From Bog-532 sp965277615 (GTDB lineage Bacteria > Actinomycetota > Actinomycetes > Streptosporangiales > Streptosporangiaceae): a stretch of DNA of 64,000 nucleotides. The position numbers were made by a program, and so were the translations under genes. Below the pieces are notes generated by a model. It had not been told where the DNA came from. It made no database searches and saw only the letters and a list, made by a program, of their open reading frames with translations. The stretch covers positions 2,480,001 to 2,544,000 of the forward strand of contig CBDIDG010000005.1 in the NCBI GenBank assembly GCA_965277615.1, given 5' to 3'. Below, one piece after another: positions 1 through 8,100 of the stretch. How positions within the stretch are numbered: position 1 is the stretch's first letter; the number at the start of each line of letters is the position of its first letter.

Positions 1-1
1 A

Positions 2-958
2 CGGCAGGCGTTCTGCACCGATCAGAGCGCGGAATTGCTGGCCCGCACGCACTTCGCGGAAAGCCCTGTCGACCTGCTCGTGTACCACACACTGCGGCTC
101 GACTCGCTGTTCGCGGACGGACTGTGCTCGCTGGACAAGGCCCTCGAGCTGACCGAACGCTGGCCAGATCGCGTAGTGACCTATCTCGGCGTGGACCCGA
201 CGCTCGGCCTGGACGTGGCGCTGGCGGATCTCGCTCGCCAGCAAGCGGCCCTGCCCGCGGCGATCGGCGTAAAGCTGTACCCCGACCAGCTCGCTCCGTA
301 CCGCACGTTCCGGATGGACGATCCCCGGCTCATGTTCCCGCTGTACGCGCGGATCGCCGAAATGGGGCTGCGTGTGGTCGCCGTGCACAAAGCCCTGCCG
401 AACGGCCCGGTGCCGCTCGCCCCTTACCGGATCGACGATGTCGAGGGGGCCGCCATGCACTTTCCCGAGCTGAACTTCGAGATCGTCCACGCCGGCATGG
501 CGTTCACCACCGAAACGGCCCTGGCGATAGCGCGGTTCCCGAACGTGTACGCCAACCTGGAGGTGACCACGCTGCTGCTGGCGGTGGCACCAAGGCTGTT
601 CGCGGAGACGCTGGCCGAGCTGCTGCACTGGGCCGGCCCGGGCAAGCTGTTGTACTCCGACGGCGCGCTGTTCGCCCACCCCGCGCATATCGCCGAGCGT
701 TTCGCCGCCTTCACGCTGCCCGAGGACCTGCTGGACAAGTACGGCATCGCTCAGCTCACCGGCTCCGACCGGGCCGCGATCATGGGCGGTAACTACGCTG
801 CCATGGCCGGGCTCGACCTGTCCGGGATTACGCGGCGCCAAGACGGCGACGAGTGGAGCAGGAGGCGCCGTGAGCACGGGCCTGACGCCCCGTTCACCGC
901 GTGGTGTGAGCTCGCGGGTGCAGGGCCGGCTGCCGGTGCCGGTGACCCTCGTGACTGA
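2..958 (+). CDS. Amidohydrolase-family protein, 5' end outside window
   Basis: The reading frame is open from the first bases of the window, so the true start lies upstream and only the C-terminal ~319 residues are seen. The protein looks like an amidohydrolase-2 / TIM-barrel metal hydrolase (ACMSD-like fold): alternating beta/alpha segments, an 'EIVHAG' strand near the middle that could supply a metal-binding histidine, and a 'LLYSDGALF' segment followed by a terminal 'IMGGNYAAM' typical of the family end. The N-terminal HxH metal motif is not visible. The next gene starts inside its last 89 bases. Decarboxylase or hydrolase activity on a small carboxylic acid is plausible from the family, but the substrate is unknown. 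Confidence 0.7.
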   Translation, partial: RQAFCTDQSAELLARTHFAESPVDLLVYHTLRLDSLFADGLCSLDKALELTERWPDRVVTYLGVDPTLGLDVALADLARQQAALPAAIGVKLYPDQLAPYRTFRMDDPRLMFPLYARIAEMGLRVVAVHKALPNGPVPLAPYRIDDVEGAAMHFPELNFEIVHAGMAFTTETALAIARFPNVYANLEVTTLLLAVAPRLFAETLAELLHWAGPGKLLYSDGALFAHPAHIAERFAAFTLPEDLLDKYGIAQLTGSDRAAIMGGNYAAMAGLDLSGITRRQDGDEWSRRRREHGPDAPFTAWCELAGAGPAAGAGDPRD

Positions 959-1400
959 TCTGACGTGGACCGACGTCGAGCGCGCGCTGGGGCGGGTGCA
1001 CGACCCGTGTTCGCTGGCCGCTGACTCACCGGTCTCGATTACGGACCTGGGCCTGGTCACCGGATGGTCGGCGGACGGTGAAACGCTGCGGGTATCAATC
1101 GCTGCGACCGGACCCGGCTGCACCTTCCTGGGAAAGATCGCCGATGCGGCGCGGGCAGAACTGCTCACGCTCCGGGGAGTCCGGGAGGTGCGAGTTGACC
1201 TCGACACCGAATTCATCTGGGACCCGGGCCGGATAAGCCCGGCGGCACGCGCGGCGCTGGCCCGCCGCCGTACCGTCCTGGCCGGCGAGACGATTCCCTA
1301 CGCCCGCCGGACGGGTCCTGACCGAGACCGGCGTAATTCGGCCACTCCTGAGGACGGATCCGCTCCGTCTCCTCACGGCCGCGATCGCCGGACGCACTAA
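870..1400 (+). CDS. DUF59/MIP18-family protein (metal-sulfur cluster assembly type)
   Basis: A 176-residue protein whose residues ~30-120 match the DUF59/MIP18 (PaaD, SufT) fold: 'DPCSLAA', then 'ITDLGLVTGW', and 'ATGPGCTFLGKI' carrying a conserved-position cysteine. Members help assemble or insert Fe-S clusters in oxygenases and other enzymes. The GTG start at 870 is chosen because a GGAGG-like ribosome site sits just upstream. It overlaps the amidohydrolase by 89 bases in another frame, implying translational coupling. The C-terminal ~35 residues are low-complexity and Arg-rich and may not be part of the domain. It probably serves a metalloenzyme encoded upstream of the window (inference). 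Confidence 0.7.
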   Translation: MSTGLTPRSPRGVSSRVQGRLPVPVTLVTDLTWTDVERALGRVHDPCSLAADSPVSITDLGLVTGWSADGETLRVSIAATGPGCTFLGKIADAARAELLTLRGVREVRVDLDTEFIWDPGRISPAARAALARRRTVLAGETIPYARRTGPDRDRRNSATPEDGSAPSPHGRDRRTH

Positions 1401-1404
1401 GGCG

Positions 1405-2280
1405 TCATCGCGAGGCAGGATTCTGCCAGGCCGGGACGTTTCGTTCGATGAATGCGCTGAGGTCGGTTGCGGGCCGGCCCAGGAGGGTCTCGATGGTGGG
1501 GTCCACCGTCTCGGAGTCACCCTTCCGCAAGCCGAGATGCAGGATGGTCTGCACGGCGATCTGCGGGACCGGCACGCCGCGCCGGTGGAGGTGGCGGACG
1601 TAACCCAGCACCGACGCCGGCTGGTACTGGATCACGGTTCCGAGCGCGTCCGTGAGCAGCGAGGCGACCTCGACGAAGCTCACCGCCCGCGGACCAGTCA
1701 GCGTGTATCCCTTCCCCTGGTGAGCAGCCGGGTCCTTGAATACTTGGGCTGCGACCTCGCCCAGGTCCTTGACGTCGATGAACGCGACCAGTCCCGACCC
1801 GGCCGGAACGTACAGCCGGTGGGCGTCACGAATGTCAGCGCGGTAGGCATCGGTGAGGTTTTGGGCGAAGAACCCGGGCCGCAGTATGGTCCAGGCCAGC
1901 CCGCTGGCCATGAGGTGGCGCTCCGCCCGGTGGTGGGGCACGATCTTGTTGGTGTCCGCTCCCTGGACCGAGGAGAACACGATGTGGCGGATGCCGGCTT
2001 CGGCCGCGCAGTCGATGAAGGCGTTGAGCGTCGGCTTCATCCTGGCGATGGGAGGCGGCCGGAGGAGGAATACCGCCTGGCAGTTCGCCAGCGCTGGCCG
2101 GAAGGTAGCCGGATCAAGGAAGTCGAAAAGGGCCGATTCGGCCCCGGGAAAGCGTTGTGCGACTGCGGCGGGATCAAGATCGCCAGCGCGAACGTCGGCG
2201 CTGACGGCCAGGAGCGCCGTCGCGGTAGCGGCTCCCACGTTACCGAGCGCGCCGGTAACGAGAACGCGGCCATTGGTCAT
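1405..2280 (-). CDS. NmrA-like NAD(P)-binding reductase
   Basis: A 291-residue atypical short-chain dehydrogenase. The N-terminal 'VLVTGALGNVGAATA' is a Rossmann GxxGxxG-type nucleotide-binding loop, followed by a strand ending in 'GDLDP' that would recognise the cofactor ribose. 'FLLRPPP' and 'HIVFSSVQGAD' match NmrA/quinone-oxidoreductase-2-like proteins. The ATG at 2280 is preferred over the longer frame because the Rossmann strand begins three residues later and an AAAGG ribosome site precedes it. It converges on the DUF59 gene with only a 4-base gap. It sits ~40 bases downstream of the aldolase gene on the same strand and may be co-transcribed. Substrate unknown. Confidence 0.8.
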   Translation of the reverse strand: MTNGRVLVTGALGNVGAATATALLAVSADVRAGDLDPAAVAQRFPGAESALFDFLDPATFRPALANCQAVFLLRPPPIARMKPTLNAFIDCAAEAGIRHIVFSSVQGADTNKIVPHHRAERHLMASGLAWTILRPGFFAQNLTDAYRADIRDAHRLYVPAGSGLVAFIDVKDLGEVAAQVFKDPAAHQGKGYTLTGPRAVSFVEVASLLTDALGTVIQYQPASVLGYVRHLHRRGVPVPQIAVQTILHLGLRKGDSETVDPTIETLLGRPATDLSAFIERNVPAWQNPASR

Positions 2281-2320
2281 GACTGCCTTTCCCTCACTGA
2301 GCCGTGATTCGTGAACTCCC

Positions 2321-3382
2321 CTAGCGTTCCCCAGCTCTGGCCCGGTCCTTCTCGGCGGCGATCTCCAGTGCGACATCAATGATCATGTCCTCCTGGCCGC
2401 CGACGTAGCCGGCCTCGCCCACGCGCTGGAGGATTTCGTGGGTGGGGACGCCGTAGCGGGCGGCGGCGCGCTCGGCGTGCAGCAGAAAGCTGGAGTACAC
2501 GCCGGCGTAGCCCTGGGTGATGGCGCCGCGGTCGGCGAACGGCAGCCGGTGCAGGAAGGGCCGGACCACGTCCTCGGCGGCGGCGAGTGCCCCTTGGACG
2601 TCGACGCCGGTGGGAATGCCGAGCCGCTCGAAGGTGGCCGCGAGGACCTCGGTGGGGGAGTTGCCCGCTCCCGCGCCAAGGGCACACAGGGCACCGTCGA
2701 CCTGGCGGGCGCCATTCTGGGCGGCGAGCACGCTGTTGGCCACGCCGAGGGAGAGGTTCTGGTGGCCGTGGAAACCGACCTGCGCTTCGCGGCCGATCTC
2801 GCTGATCAGGGCCTGGACGCGGGCCTGGGCATCACCGAGGACGAGAGCGCCGGCGGAGTCGACGACGTAGACGCACTGGGCGCCGCCGTCGACCATGATC
2901 CGGGCCTGCCTGGCGAGTTCGTCCGGGTTGATGCGGTGGGCGAGCATGAGGAACCCGACGGTTTCCATGCCCATGTTGCGGGCGGCGGCGAAGTGCTGAA
3001 GGGAGACGTCGGCCTCGGTGCAGTGGGTGGCGACCCGGGCCACGGACGCGCCGGCGTCCCGGGCCAGCTCCAGGTCGTGGATGGTCCCGACCCCCGGTAG
3101 CAGCAGCACCGCGATCTTCGCGTCGCGGGCCTCGTCGACGGCGGCGGCGACGAGCTTGACGTCATCGACGGCGGAGAACCCGTAGTTGAAGGACGATCCG
3201 CCGAGGCCGTCGCCGTGGGTGACCTCGATGACCTCGACGCCCGCGCCGTCGAGGGCGTGGACGACGCCGCGGACCTGCTCCTCGGTGAACCGGTGGGCCA
3301 TCGCATGGCTGCCGTCGCGGAGCGTGGAGTCGGTGATCCGGATCTTCGGCGCGACGGTGGCTGTGGTGCCCGTGACGCTCAT
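2321..3382 (-). CDS. dmpG: 4-hydroxy-2-oxovalerate aldolase
   Basis: A 353-residue class II aldolase of the DmpG/BphI/HsaF family, which splits 4-hydroxy-2-oxoacids into pyruvate and an aldehyde at the end of meta-cleavage or steroid-ring catabolism. Visible signatures are 'ITDSTLRDGSHA' near the N-terminus (catalytic Arg and metal-binding Asp) and 'GFHGHQNLSLG' with the two metal-ligand histidines. The C-terminal DmpG communication domain contains 'AYR/RYGV' and 'YVGGQEDMI'. The ATG at 3382 is chosen because it overlaps the stop of the upstream dehydrogenase gene (ATGA). The two enzymes of this family form a channelling complex. The usual third partner, a hydratase, is not in the window. Confidence 0.93.
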   Translation of the reverse strand: MSVTGTTATVAPKIRITDSTLRDGSHAMAHRFTEEQVRGVVHALDGAGVEVIEVTHGDGLGGSSFNYGFSAVDDVKLVAAAVDEARDAKIAVLLLPGVGTIHDLELARDAGASVARVATHCTEADVSLQHFAAARNMGMETVGFLMLAHRINPDELARQARIMVDGGAQCVYVVDSAGALVLGDAQARVQALISEIGREAQVGFHGHQNLSLGVANSVLAAQNGARQVDGALCALGAGAGNSPTEVLAATFERLGIPTGVDVQGALAAAEDVVRPFLHRLPFADRGAITQGYAGVYSSFLLHAERAAARYGVPTHEILQRVGEAGYVGGQEDMIIDVALEIAAEKDRARAGER

Positions 3383-4290
3383 GCTGTCGCCTTCCTTCCT
3401 GCCTGCCGGACCCGGGCCAGCTGCTCGCCGGCCCGGGCGGCGGCGGCGGTCATGATGTCGAGGTTCCCGGCCCACGGCGGCAGGTAGTCGCCGTTGCCGC
3501 GGACCTGGAGGAAGACCGCGACGCGGGCCATGCCGTTCCAGATGTCGCGCGGCTCGTCGAACTGCGGGTGGGCGCGCATCGTGTAGCCGGGGACGTACCT
3601 CTGCACCTCGCAGACCCGCTCCTCGATGGAGGCGATGATCGCGGCGGTGTCCGCGTCGGCCGGGATCGCACAGAACACGGTGTCGCGCATGATCATCGGA
3701 GGGTCGACCGGGTTCAGGATGATGATGGCCTTGCCCCGGGCCGCGCCGCCGACCTGTTCGATCGCAGTAGCGGTGGTCTCCGTGAACTCGTCGATGTTCG
3801 CCCGGGTGCCCGGCCCTGCGGAGCGGGAGGCGATGGAGGCGACGATCTCCGCGTAGGCCACCGGCACCACCGAGGACACCGCGTGCACGATCGGGATGGT
3901 GGCCTGGCCGCCGCAGGTGATCATGTTCAGGTTCGGCGCATCGTGCAGCGACGCGAGGTTGACTGTGGGGCAGACGTAGGGGCCGACGGCGGCGGGAGTG
4001 AGGTCGATGGCGGTGATGCCCGCCCCGGCGTAACGCGGCGCGTTGGCCAGGTGCGCCTTCGCCGACGTCGCCTCGAACACCAGGTCCGGCCGCACCGGCT
4101 GGGCAAGCAGCCAGTCCACCCCCCCGGCCGACGCCGCCACACCCATGTCCCGGGCCACGGCCAGGCCGTCGGAGGCGGGATCGACGCCGACCATCGAGTG
4201 GACGTCGATGACGTCGCTGCGCAGCAGCTTCATCAGCAGATCGGTGCCGATGTTACCGGGGCCGACGATCGCGGCCGTGAGCGTGCCCAT
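3379..4290 (-). CDS. mhpF: Acetaldehyde dehydrogenase (acylating)
   Basis: A 303-residue NAD-dependent CoA-acylating aldehyde dehydrogenase (MhpF/DmpF/BphJ/HsaG family) that turns the aldolase's aldehyde into acyl-CoA. The N-terminal 'IVGPGNIGTDLLMKLL' is the Rossmann motif and 'MITCGGQATIPI' holds the catalytic cysteine of this family. Length is normal. It is the first gene of a two-gene unit with the aldolase (4-base overlap), the order seen in hsaG-hsaF of actinobacterial steroid clusters. Whether the pathway is steroid or aromatic cannot be decided here because no ring-cleavage gene lies in the window. Confidence 0.93.
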   Translation of the reverse strand: MGTLTAAIVGPGNIGTDLLMKLLRSDVIDVHSMVGVDPASDGLAVARDMGVAASAGGVDWLLAQPVRPDLVFEATSAKAHLANAPRYAGAGITAIDLTPAAVGPYVCPTVNLASLHDAPNLNMITCGGQATIPIVHAVSSVVPVAYAEIVASIASRSAGPGTRANIDEFTETTATAIEQVGGAARGKAIIILNPVDPPMIMRDTVFCAIPADADTAAIIASIEERVCEVQRYVPGYTMRAHPQFDEPRDIWNGMARVAVFLQVRGNGDYLPPWAGNLDIMTAAAARAGEQLARVRQAGRKATA

Positions 4291-4612
4291 GGCTGACAGT
4301 CTGGTGGCTATCGCCGGGCTCCAGACAGGGCGCGTGTCGGTGGGCGGAACGCCGACCGTGCTGGATGCGTCGTGGCGTCAGCCCTGCCGGACTTCTGCCA
4401 CCATTGGACGTTTGTTCGATGAGGATGCCGCGCCAGGGGAGAAGATTCGCAGTCCGGTGACGTAGGTAGCGAGATTCCTCTCGTGGCAGCCGCCCTGACC
4501 GGGTGCTTCAATTCTGTCGGCCGGTCCCGGCGCCGTCATTCCGGCGTTGAACATGCCGCGCTCGTCTCATATTCGCCACAGGTGCCTTACGCCAAAGTGA
4601 CGGGCAGTGACC
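4291..4612. other. Intergenic region, no gene seen
   Basis: About 320 bases between the dehydrogenase start and a degraded coding tail. No frame on either strand gives a protein with recognisable motifs, and no convincing hairpin stands out. It should hold the promoter of the minus-strand dehydrogenase-aldolase unit. Confidence 0.4.
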
Positions 4613-4759
4613 TCAATTTACGGCGCCGGTGGGCCGGAGTGCCTTGTAGCACTGGTCGATTTCATCCAGTATCTCTGCGGGTCGGCGTTGCTGCATGAGT
4701 CCGTCGAAGAGCAATTGCGATCCGAGGCGTTGAAAGTCGATCCATCCTCGATACCGTGG
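4613..4759 (-). pseudogene. C-terminal fragment, probably of an ABC solute-binding protein
   Basis: A short minus-strand frame without a start codon encodes a 48-residue tail: 'PRYRGWIDFQRLGSQLL', then 'QRRPAEILDEIDQCY'. This resembles the last helix region of extracellular solute-binding proteins, where 'P-aE-iL-eID' repeats are common. The 5' part is missing, because the sequence upstream runs into the inverted transposase repeat. It looks like a gene remnant left by rearrangement. The family assignment is tentative. Confidence 0.35.
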
Positions 4760-4898
4760 GCGTCGCCAAGCCCTGTCTTGTGAGCGTCTCGTGTTTCGGT
4801 AAAAATCCAGCGAATCGTTATTAACGGATGGATCTTCCCAGGCGGTTGCCGCAGCCTGTGGGGTTCCAGAACTCGGCTACTCGTCGTGAACTGGGTTT

Positions 4899-5243
4899 CT
4901 ATGCGGCTCGCTCGTACTCGTTGATGAGGCCGCCGAGGACGGGCTGGCGTCTGACCCGCTGCTGGGAGAGGTCGGCGGGAGGGTAGTCGGGCCAGGGCGG
5001 ACGGAGCTGGCGACTGCGATGGGGCCGCCTCCCGTTGTAGTGGGCCGCGTACTTGTCCAGGATCGTGCGCAGGTGCCGCTGGCCGAAGATCAGCATCCGG
5101 TCGGTGACCTCGGTCCGGGCGGTGAGCACGAACCTTTCCGCGTAGGCGTTCGCCCTCGGACTCCGGGGCGGGATCTTCACGGCCGCGATTCCGGCATTGG
5201 CCAGGACCGCGTCGTTTGACGCGGTCCTGGCCGACGCTGGCAT
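4899..5243 (-). pseudogene. Truncated integrase-core (rve) transposase, minus arm
   Basis: About 105 residues of the C-terminal half of a DDE integrase-core transposase: 'KIPPRSPRANAYAERFV' contains the catalytic-glutamate region, followed by 'YAAHYNGRRPHRSRQLRPP', the usual end of IS3/IS481-type proteins. The N-terminal domain and first two catalytic aspartates are absent. The frame crosses the palindrome centre by a few residues that are not homologous. It is ~88% identical at protein level to the plus-strand copy next to it, so the two arose by duplication or by deletion between two inverted elements. Confidence 0.75.
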
Positions 5244-5532
5244 CCAGGTCGCGAAGATTCCGCCCCGGAGCCCGCGCGCGAACTGTTATGCGGAACGGTT
5301 CGTGCTCACCGCGCGGACAGAGGTCACTGACCGGATGCTGATCTTCGGCCAGCGGCACCTGCAGACGATCCTGACCCAGTACGAAGCCCACTACAACGGA
5401 CGGCGACCCCACCGCAGCCGCCAGCTCCGCCCGCCCAGGCCCGACTACCCTCCCGCCGACCTCTCCCAGGAGCGGCTCAGGCGCCAGCCCATCCTCGGCG
5501 GCCTCATCAATGAGTACGAGCGGGCCGCATAA
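5197..5532 (+). pseudogene. Truncated integrase-core (rve) transposase, plus arm
   Basis: A second copy of the same transposase 3' half on the plus strand: 'KIPPRSPRANCYAERFV', 'ERLRRQPILGGLINEYERAA' at the end. It lacks the N-terminal half and cannot encode an active enzyme. Differences from the minus copy (for example Cys for Ala in the 'RAN-YAERF' motif) show the arms have diverged since they were brought together. Confidence 0.75.
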
Positions 5533-5711
5533 AAGCTCAGGTCAAGACCAGTGGCAGAGTTCTGAAACCCCACAAGCTCCTGGAGTGGTGGAGGTCGGGA
5601 GCGGGCTCATTCCGTCACCATCGGCCCAGGGAGGCGAAGGGCACATAAGGCCGCAGGCGGATGGCATCGATGAAACTCATCGATCGCTTGCCCCAACCGG
5701 CCTATCCGAGG

Positions 5712-6203
5712 TCAGGCTCGCCGTGGCGGGGAGAAGAACGCCGGGATGTGGGCCAGTAGGAGCACTGGGAGGGCGATATCGGCGATCAGGCTACGGGCGA
5801 GGATGGCCTGGTCATGGACGCCGAAGGTGAATGTGTAGCCGAGGTTGGCGATCACGGGGAGCCAGGCGGCCCACCATGCCCAGCGCTGCCGTTGCCGGAA
5901 CGGCATCGCCAGCAGGACGATGAACAGCAGGGCGAAGGTGAGTTCGTGGAATGCGTATCCGCGTTCCAGGAGGCTGATGTAAACGGCCGCGCCGGGCGCG
6001 GCGGCCCTGAAATGAGTGAAAGACGTGCCGGCCAGCTTGGCGAAGGTAGCGCGGTGATCGGGCGGGAGGTTGTGGCTGGCGACGGCGGCCAGGTCGGAGA
6101 CGGCCCCGAAGAGATAGAACAAGGCGAGGACGAGCAGTAGGCCCAGCCCGGCGGCGGCCAGGGCGCGGCTGTGGCGTCGCGCGGGGTCGGCGGTAGCAAG
6201 CAT
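5712..6203 (-). CDS. Small multi-pass membrane protein, function unknown
   Basis: A 163-residue protein with about four hydrophobic helices: residues ~15-40 ('LGLLLVLALFYLFGAV'), ~75-105 ('FALLFIVLLAMPF'), ~110-125 and ~135-155 ('ADIALPVLLLAHIPAFF'). The start at 6203 avoids ~55 residues of unlikely N-terminal sequence in the longer frame. It diverges from a TetR-family gene with ~110 bases between them, which contain a perfect palindrome, so it is a likely target of that regulator. No family could be named. Confidence 0.65.
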   Translation of the reverse strand: MLATADPARRHSRALAAAGLGLLLVLALFYLFGAVSDLAAVASHNLPPDHRATFAKLAGTSFTHFRAAAPGAAVYISLLERGYAFHELTFALLFIVLLAMPFRQRQRWAWWAAWLPVIANLGYTFTFGVHDQAILARSLIADIALPVLLLAHIPAFFSPPRRA

Positions 6204-6285
6204 GTCCAGGCTCCAGGAGGTGGAGTGTCCGGGTGTTCCGGGTATCCCACCACACCTGCCGCGGTCCCTTACGGACGACGTAAAC

Positions 6286-6300
6286 TTGCAGTCTCTGCAA
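6286..6300. promoter_or_regulatory. Palindromic operator candidate for the TetR gene
   Basis: TTGCAG-TCT-CTGCAA is a perfect 15-bp palindrome with a 3-base centre. It lies directly before the AAGGAG ribosome site of the TetR gene and in the divergent promoter region. Size and position fit TetR autoregulation (inference). Confidence 0.6.
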
Positions 6301-6312
6301 CAAGGAGAAGCG

Positions 6313-6975
6313 TTGGACAGCGAGGAAAGCCTGCGGGAGCGCAAGCGGCGGCAGACCCGCGGCGTCATTGCGCACGCGGCGATGCGGCTGTTCGCCGAGC
6401 GGGGCTTCGATCAGGTGAGCGTGGCCGACATCGCTACAGCCGCCGATGTTGCGGAAAAGACGGTGTACAACTATTTCCCGGTCAAAGCGGAGATGTTCTT
6501 CGATGAAGCCGACGACATCCTGGCCGAATTGCTGGCCGCGGTTCAGTACCGCGCGGCCGGGCAGTCGGCTCTGGACGCGGTGGCCACCTTCCTGGCCGGG
6601 CGCGGCGAGTGGGCCGCCGGGCGGCGCCCGGAACAGCCCACGACACGGTTCCGCCAGCTCATCGCGGAAAGCCCAGCGCTGCAAGCCCAGCAGCGGCTCA
6701 TGTTCGCGCGGTATGAGACCGCGCTGGCCAGCATGCTGGCGAAAGAAACAGGAGTGCCAGCCGGGTCGGTGCAGCCCTTCATCGCGGCAGTGGCGCTGAT
6801 CGGCGCGCTGCGGGCCACGTTCGAGGCTAGCCCGGGCCAGAACCCGGACCAAGACCCGGCAAGCGCAGCACTCGGTTTGCTCGCCGACGGGCTGGCGTCC
6901 TATGCTCGCGCCACCCACCAGCCCGGGCCGGCGTCACCCGGAGACAGGCGATGGCCCGGCAACCCGCCAGACTGA
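6313..6975 (+). CDS. TetR-family transcriptional regulator
   Basis: A 220-residue regulator. Residues ~10-55 form the TetR helix-turn-helix: 'HAAMRLFAERGFDQVSVADIA', then 'VAEKTVYNYFPVKAEMF', in which the recognition helix ends with the typical YNYFP. The remainder is the all-helical ligand domain. The TTG start at 6313 follows AAGGAG at ideal distance and removes a non-homologous N-terminal extension. It diverges from a small membrane-protein gene across a palindrome, so autorepression and control of that protein are likely. Confidence 0.85.
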   Translation: MDSEESLRERKRRQTRGVIAHAAMRLFAERGFDQVSVADIATAADVAEKTVYNYFPVKAEMFFDEADDILAELLAAVQYRAAGQSALDAVATFLAGRGEWAAGRRPEQPTTRFRQLIAESPALQAQQRLMFARYETALASMLAKETGVPAGSVQPFIAAVALIGALRATFEASPGQNPDQDPASAALGLLADGLASYARATHQPGPASPGDRRWPGNPPD

Positions 6976-7002
6976 AGACCGTGTCCGCTAAGCCATGAAA
7001 GC

Positions 7003-7569
7003 GTGCGAGCCGTGCTGAAGCTGCTGGCCTTCGTGCTGCCGCTCGGACTGGACTCCTTCGCTGTAGCCGCCGCCATCGGGGCTACCCATCGGAGCACTTG
7101 GCGCGAGCGCCTGCGCATCTCGGCCATCTTCGTGATCTTCGAAGCCGGGATGCCACTCCTTGGCGTGCTCCTGGGCCGCACGCTGGCCCACGGAATCGGG
7201 CACATCGCCGACTACCTCGCCGCCGCCGCCGTGATCGGCATCGGAGCCTGGATGACGTTCAGCGGTGACAGCGACGACGAAGACGAGAAGGCCACCCGCA
7301 TCCTACGCAGCCACGGCCTGGCGCTCATCGGCCTGGGAATTAGCATCAGCCTCGACGAACTCGCCATCGGATTCAGTGTCGGGCTGGCCCACCTGCCCAT
7401 CGGGGCGGTCATCATCGCCATCGCACTCCAGGCCCTCATCGCCGCCCAGCTCGGCCTCGCGATCGGCACCAAGATCGGAGAAGGCCTGCGCGAACGCGCC
7501 GAACAAGTCGCAGGCATCGCTCTCATCCTTCTCGGCATCTATCTGATCACCGACCAACTCGTACGCTGA
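7003..7569 (+). CDS. mntP: MntP/YtaF-like manganese efflux pump family protein
   Basis: A 188-residue integral membrane protein made of two DUF204 repeats. Each starts with the family signature: 'LPLGLDSFAVAAAIG' (residues ~12-26) and 'GISISLDELAIGFSVG' (~113-128), whose aspartates are the metal-path residues of MntP. Six helices are expected. The acidic loop 'GDSDDEDEKA' lies between repeats. The GTG at 7003 is used; another GTG three codons later is possible. It is 27 bases downstream of the TetR gene on the same strand and may share its transcript. Manganese export is the family role; substrate is inferred. Confidence 0.8.
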   Translation: MRAVLKLLAFVLPLGLDSFAVAAAIGATHRSTWRERLRISAIFVIFEAGMPLLGVLLGRTLAHGIGHIADYLAAAAVIGIGAWMTFSGDSDDEDEKATRILRSHGLALIGLGISISLDELAIGFSVGLAHLPIGAVIIAIALQALIAAQLGLAIGTKIGEGLRERAEQVAGIALILLGIYLITDQLVR

Positions 7570-7883
7570 AGACCACCCAGGCGAGCGACATCATGACTGG
7601 ATGACCAGGCGGGTGCGGAGCGTGCGCAAACGCGCCTATTAGCGTGCCCGTTGGGCCGGTCGGACCGGGGCCTCTCCGTTACTAGGGGGCGAGCCCAAAC
7701 ACGCCTTGAGCTGCGATTGGGCTGGTCGCGTCTGCTTGCTGCTCTCATTCCCAATCTGACAGTCCAACTTCTGAGCCCAATCCTTGCTGCGTGGGACATA
7801 CGTGGGATACACGGTTGCCGTCGATCGATCCGGCAAGCATTACCGCAGGTCACGGGGCACCGGCCGACCTCAGCTGTGGCGGT
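7570..7883. other. Non-coding stretch before the tRNA-Tyr fragment
   Basis: No credible gene was found. Frames on both strands lack motifs and ribosome sites. A CGCAGGT at 7844-7850 could pair with the acceptor end of the following tRNA fragment, but the distance to the anticodon arm is about seven bases too long for a normal D-arm. Confidence 0.35.
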
Positions 7884-7936
7884 CTGTAAAACCGTCGGCT
7901 ACGCCTTCAATGGTTCGAATCCATTACCTGCCACCA
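7879..7936 (+). tRNA. tRNA-Tyr(GTA) 3' portion, probably a partial gene or attachment site
   Basis: The segment folds as the 3' two-thirds of a class II tRNA. It has an anticodon stem GCGGT/ACCGT around the loop CTGTAAA (anticodon GTA, Tyr), a 13-base variable arm ending GCCTTC, a T-arm AATGG-TTCGAAT-CCATT, an acceptor strand ACCTGCC, discriminator A, and encoded CCA. No matching D-arm is found at the right distance upstream. A 3' tRNA piece of this kind is what integrative elements leave at their attachment sites. A badly diverged complete gene cannot be excluded. Confidence 0.6.
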
Positions 7937-8100
7937 CCTGCGGAAACGGCCTGCTAGCTGCGAATTCTTGCGCTGGCGGGCCGTTTCGTCTTTGTCCCGT
8001 TGTGTGTCACCTCGGGTTGCTGTGGACCCCTACGTTGCGCCGTCCACGGACAAATAGCGGGCGGCGCCCGGGGCTCAGCGCGGTCGGTGTAACCGTCGGT

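Larger units (their letters stand above)
4857..5574. repeat. Symmetric 357-bp inverted repeat of two transposase 3' ends
   Basis: Two diverged copies of the same segment face head to head. The outer edges both read TGTGGGGTT(C/T)CAGAACT (4857 onward and, reversed, 5558-5574). The centre is a perfect 15-bp palindrome (5199-5213 and 5218-5232) around a 4-base spacer. The midpoint of the outer edges, 5215.5, coincides with the centre. Each arm holds the 3' half of an integrase-core transposase gene. Confidence 0.8.

Noticed and set aside
2438..3100. Long plus-strand frame opposite the aldolase gene
   Set aside because: It is a GC-rich antisense shadow of a clearly conserved aldolase; no motif or ribosome site.
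5812..6918. 368-codon minus-strand frame over the TetR gene
   Set aside because: Shadow frame crossing the operator and promoter region; the TetR domain on the plus strand is unambiguous.
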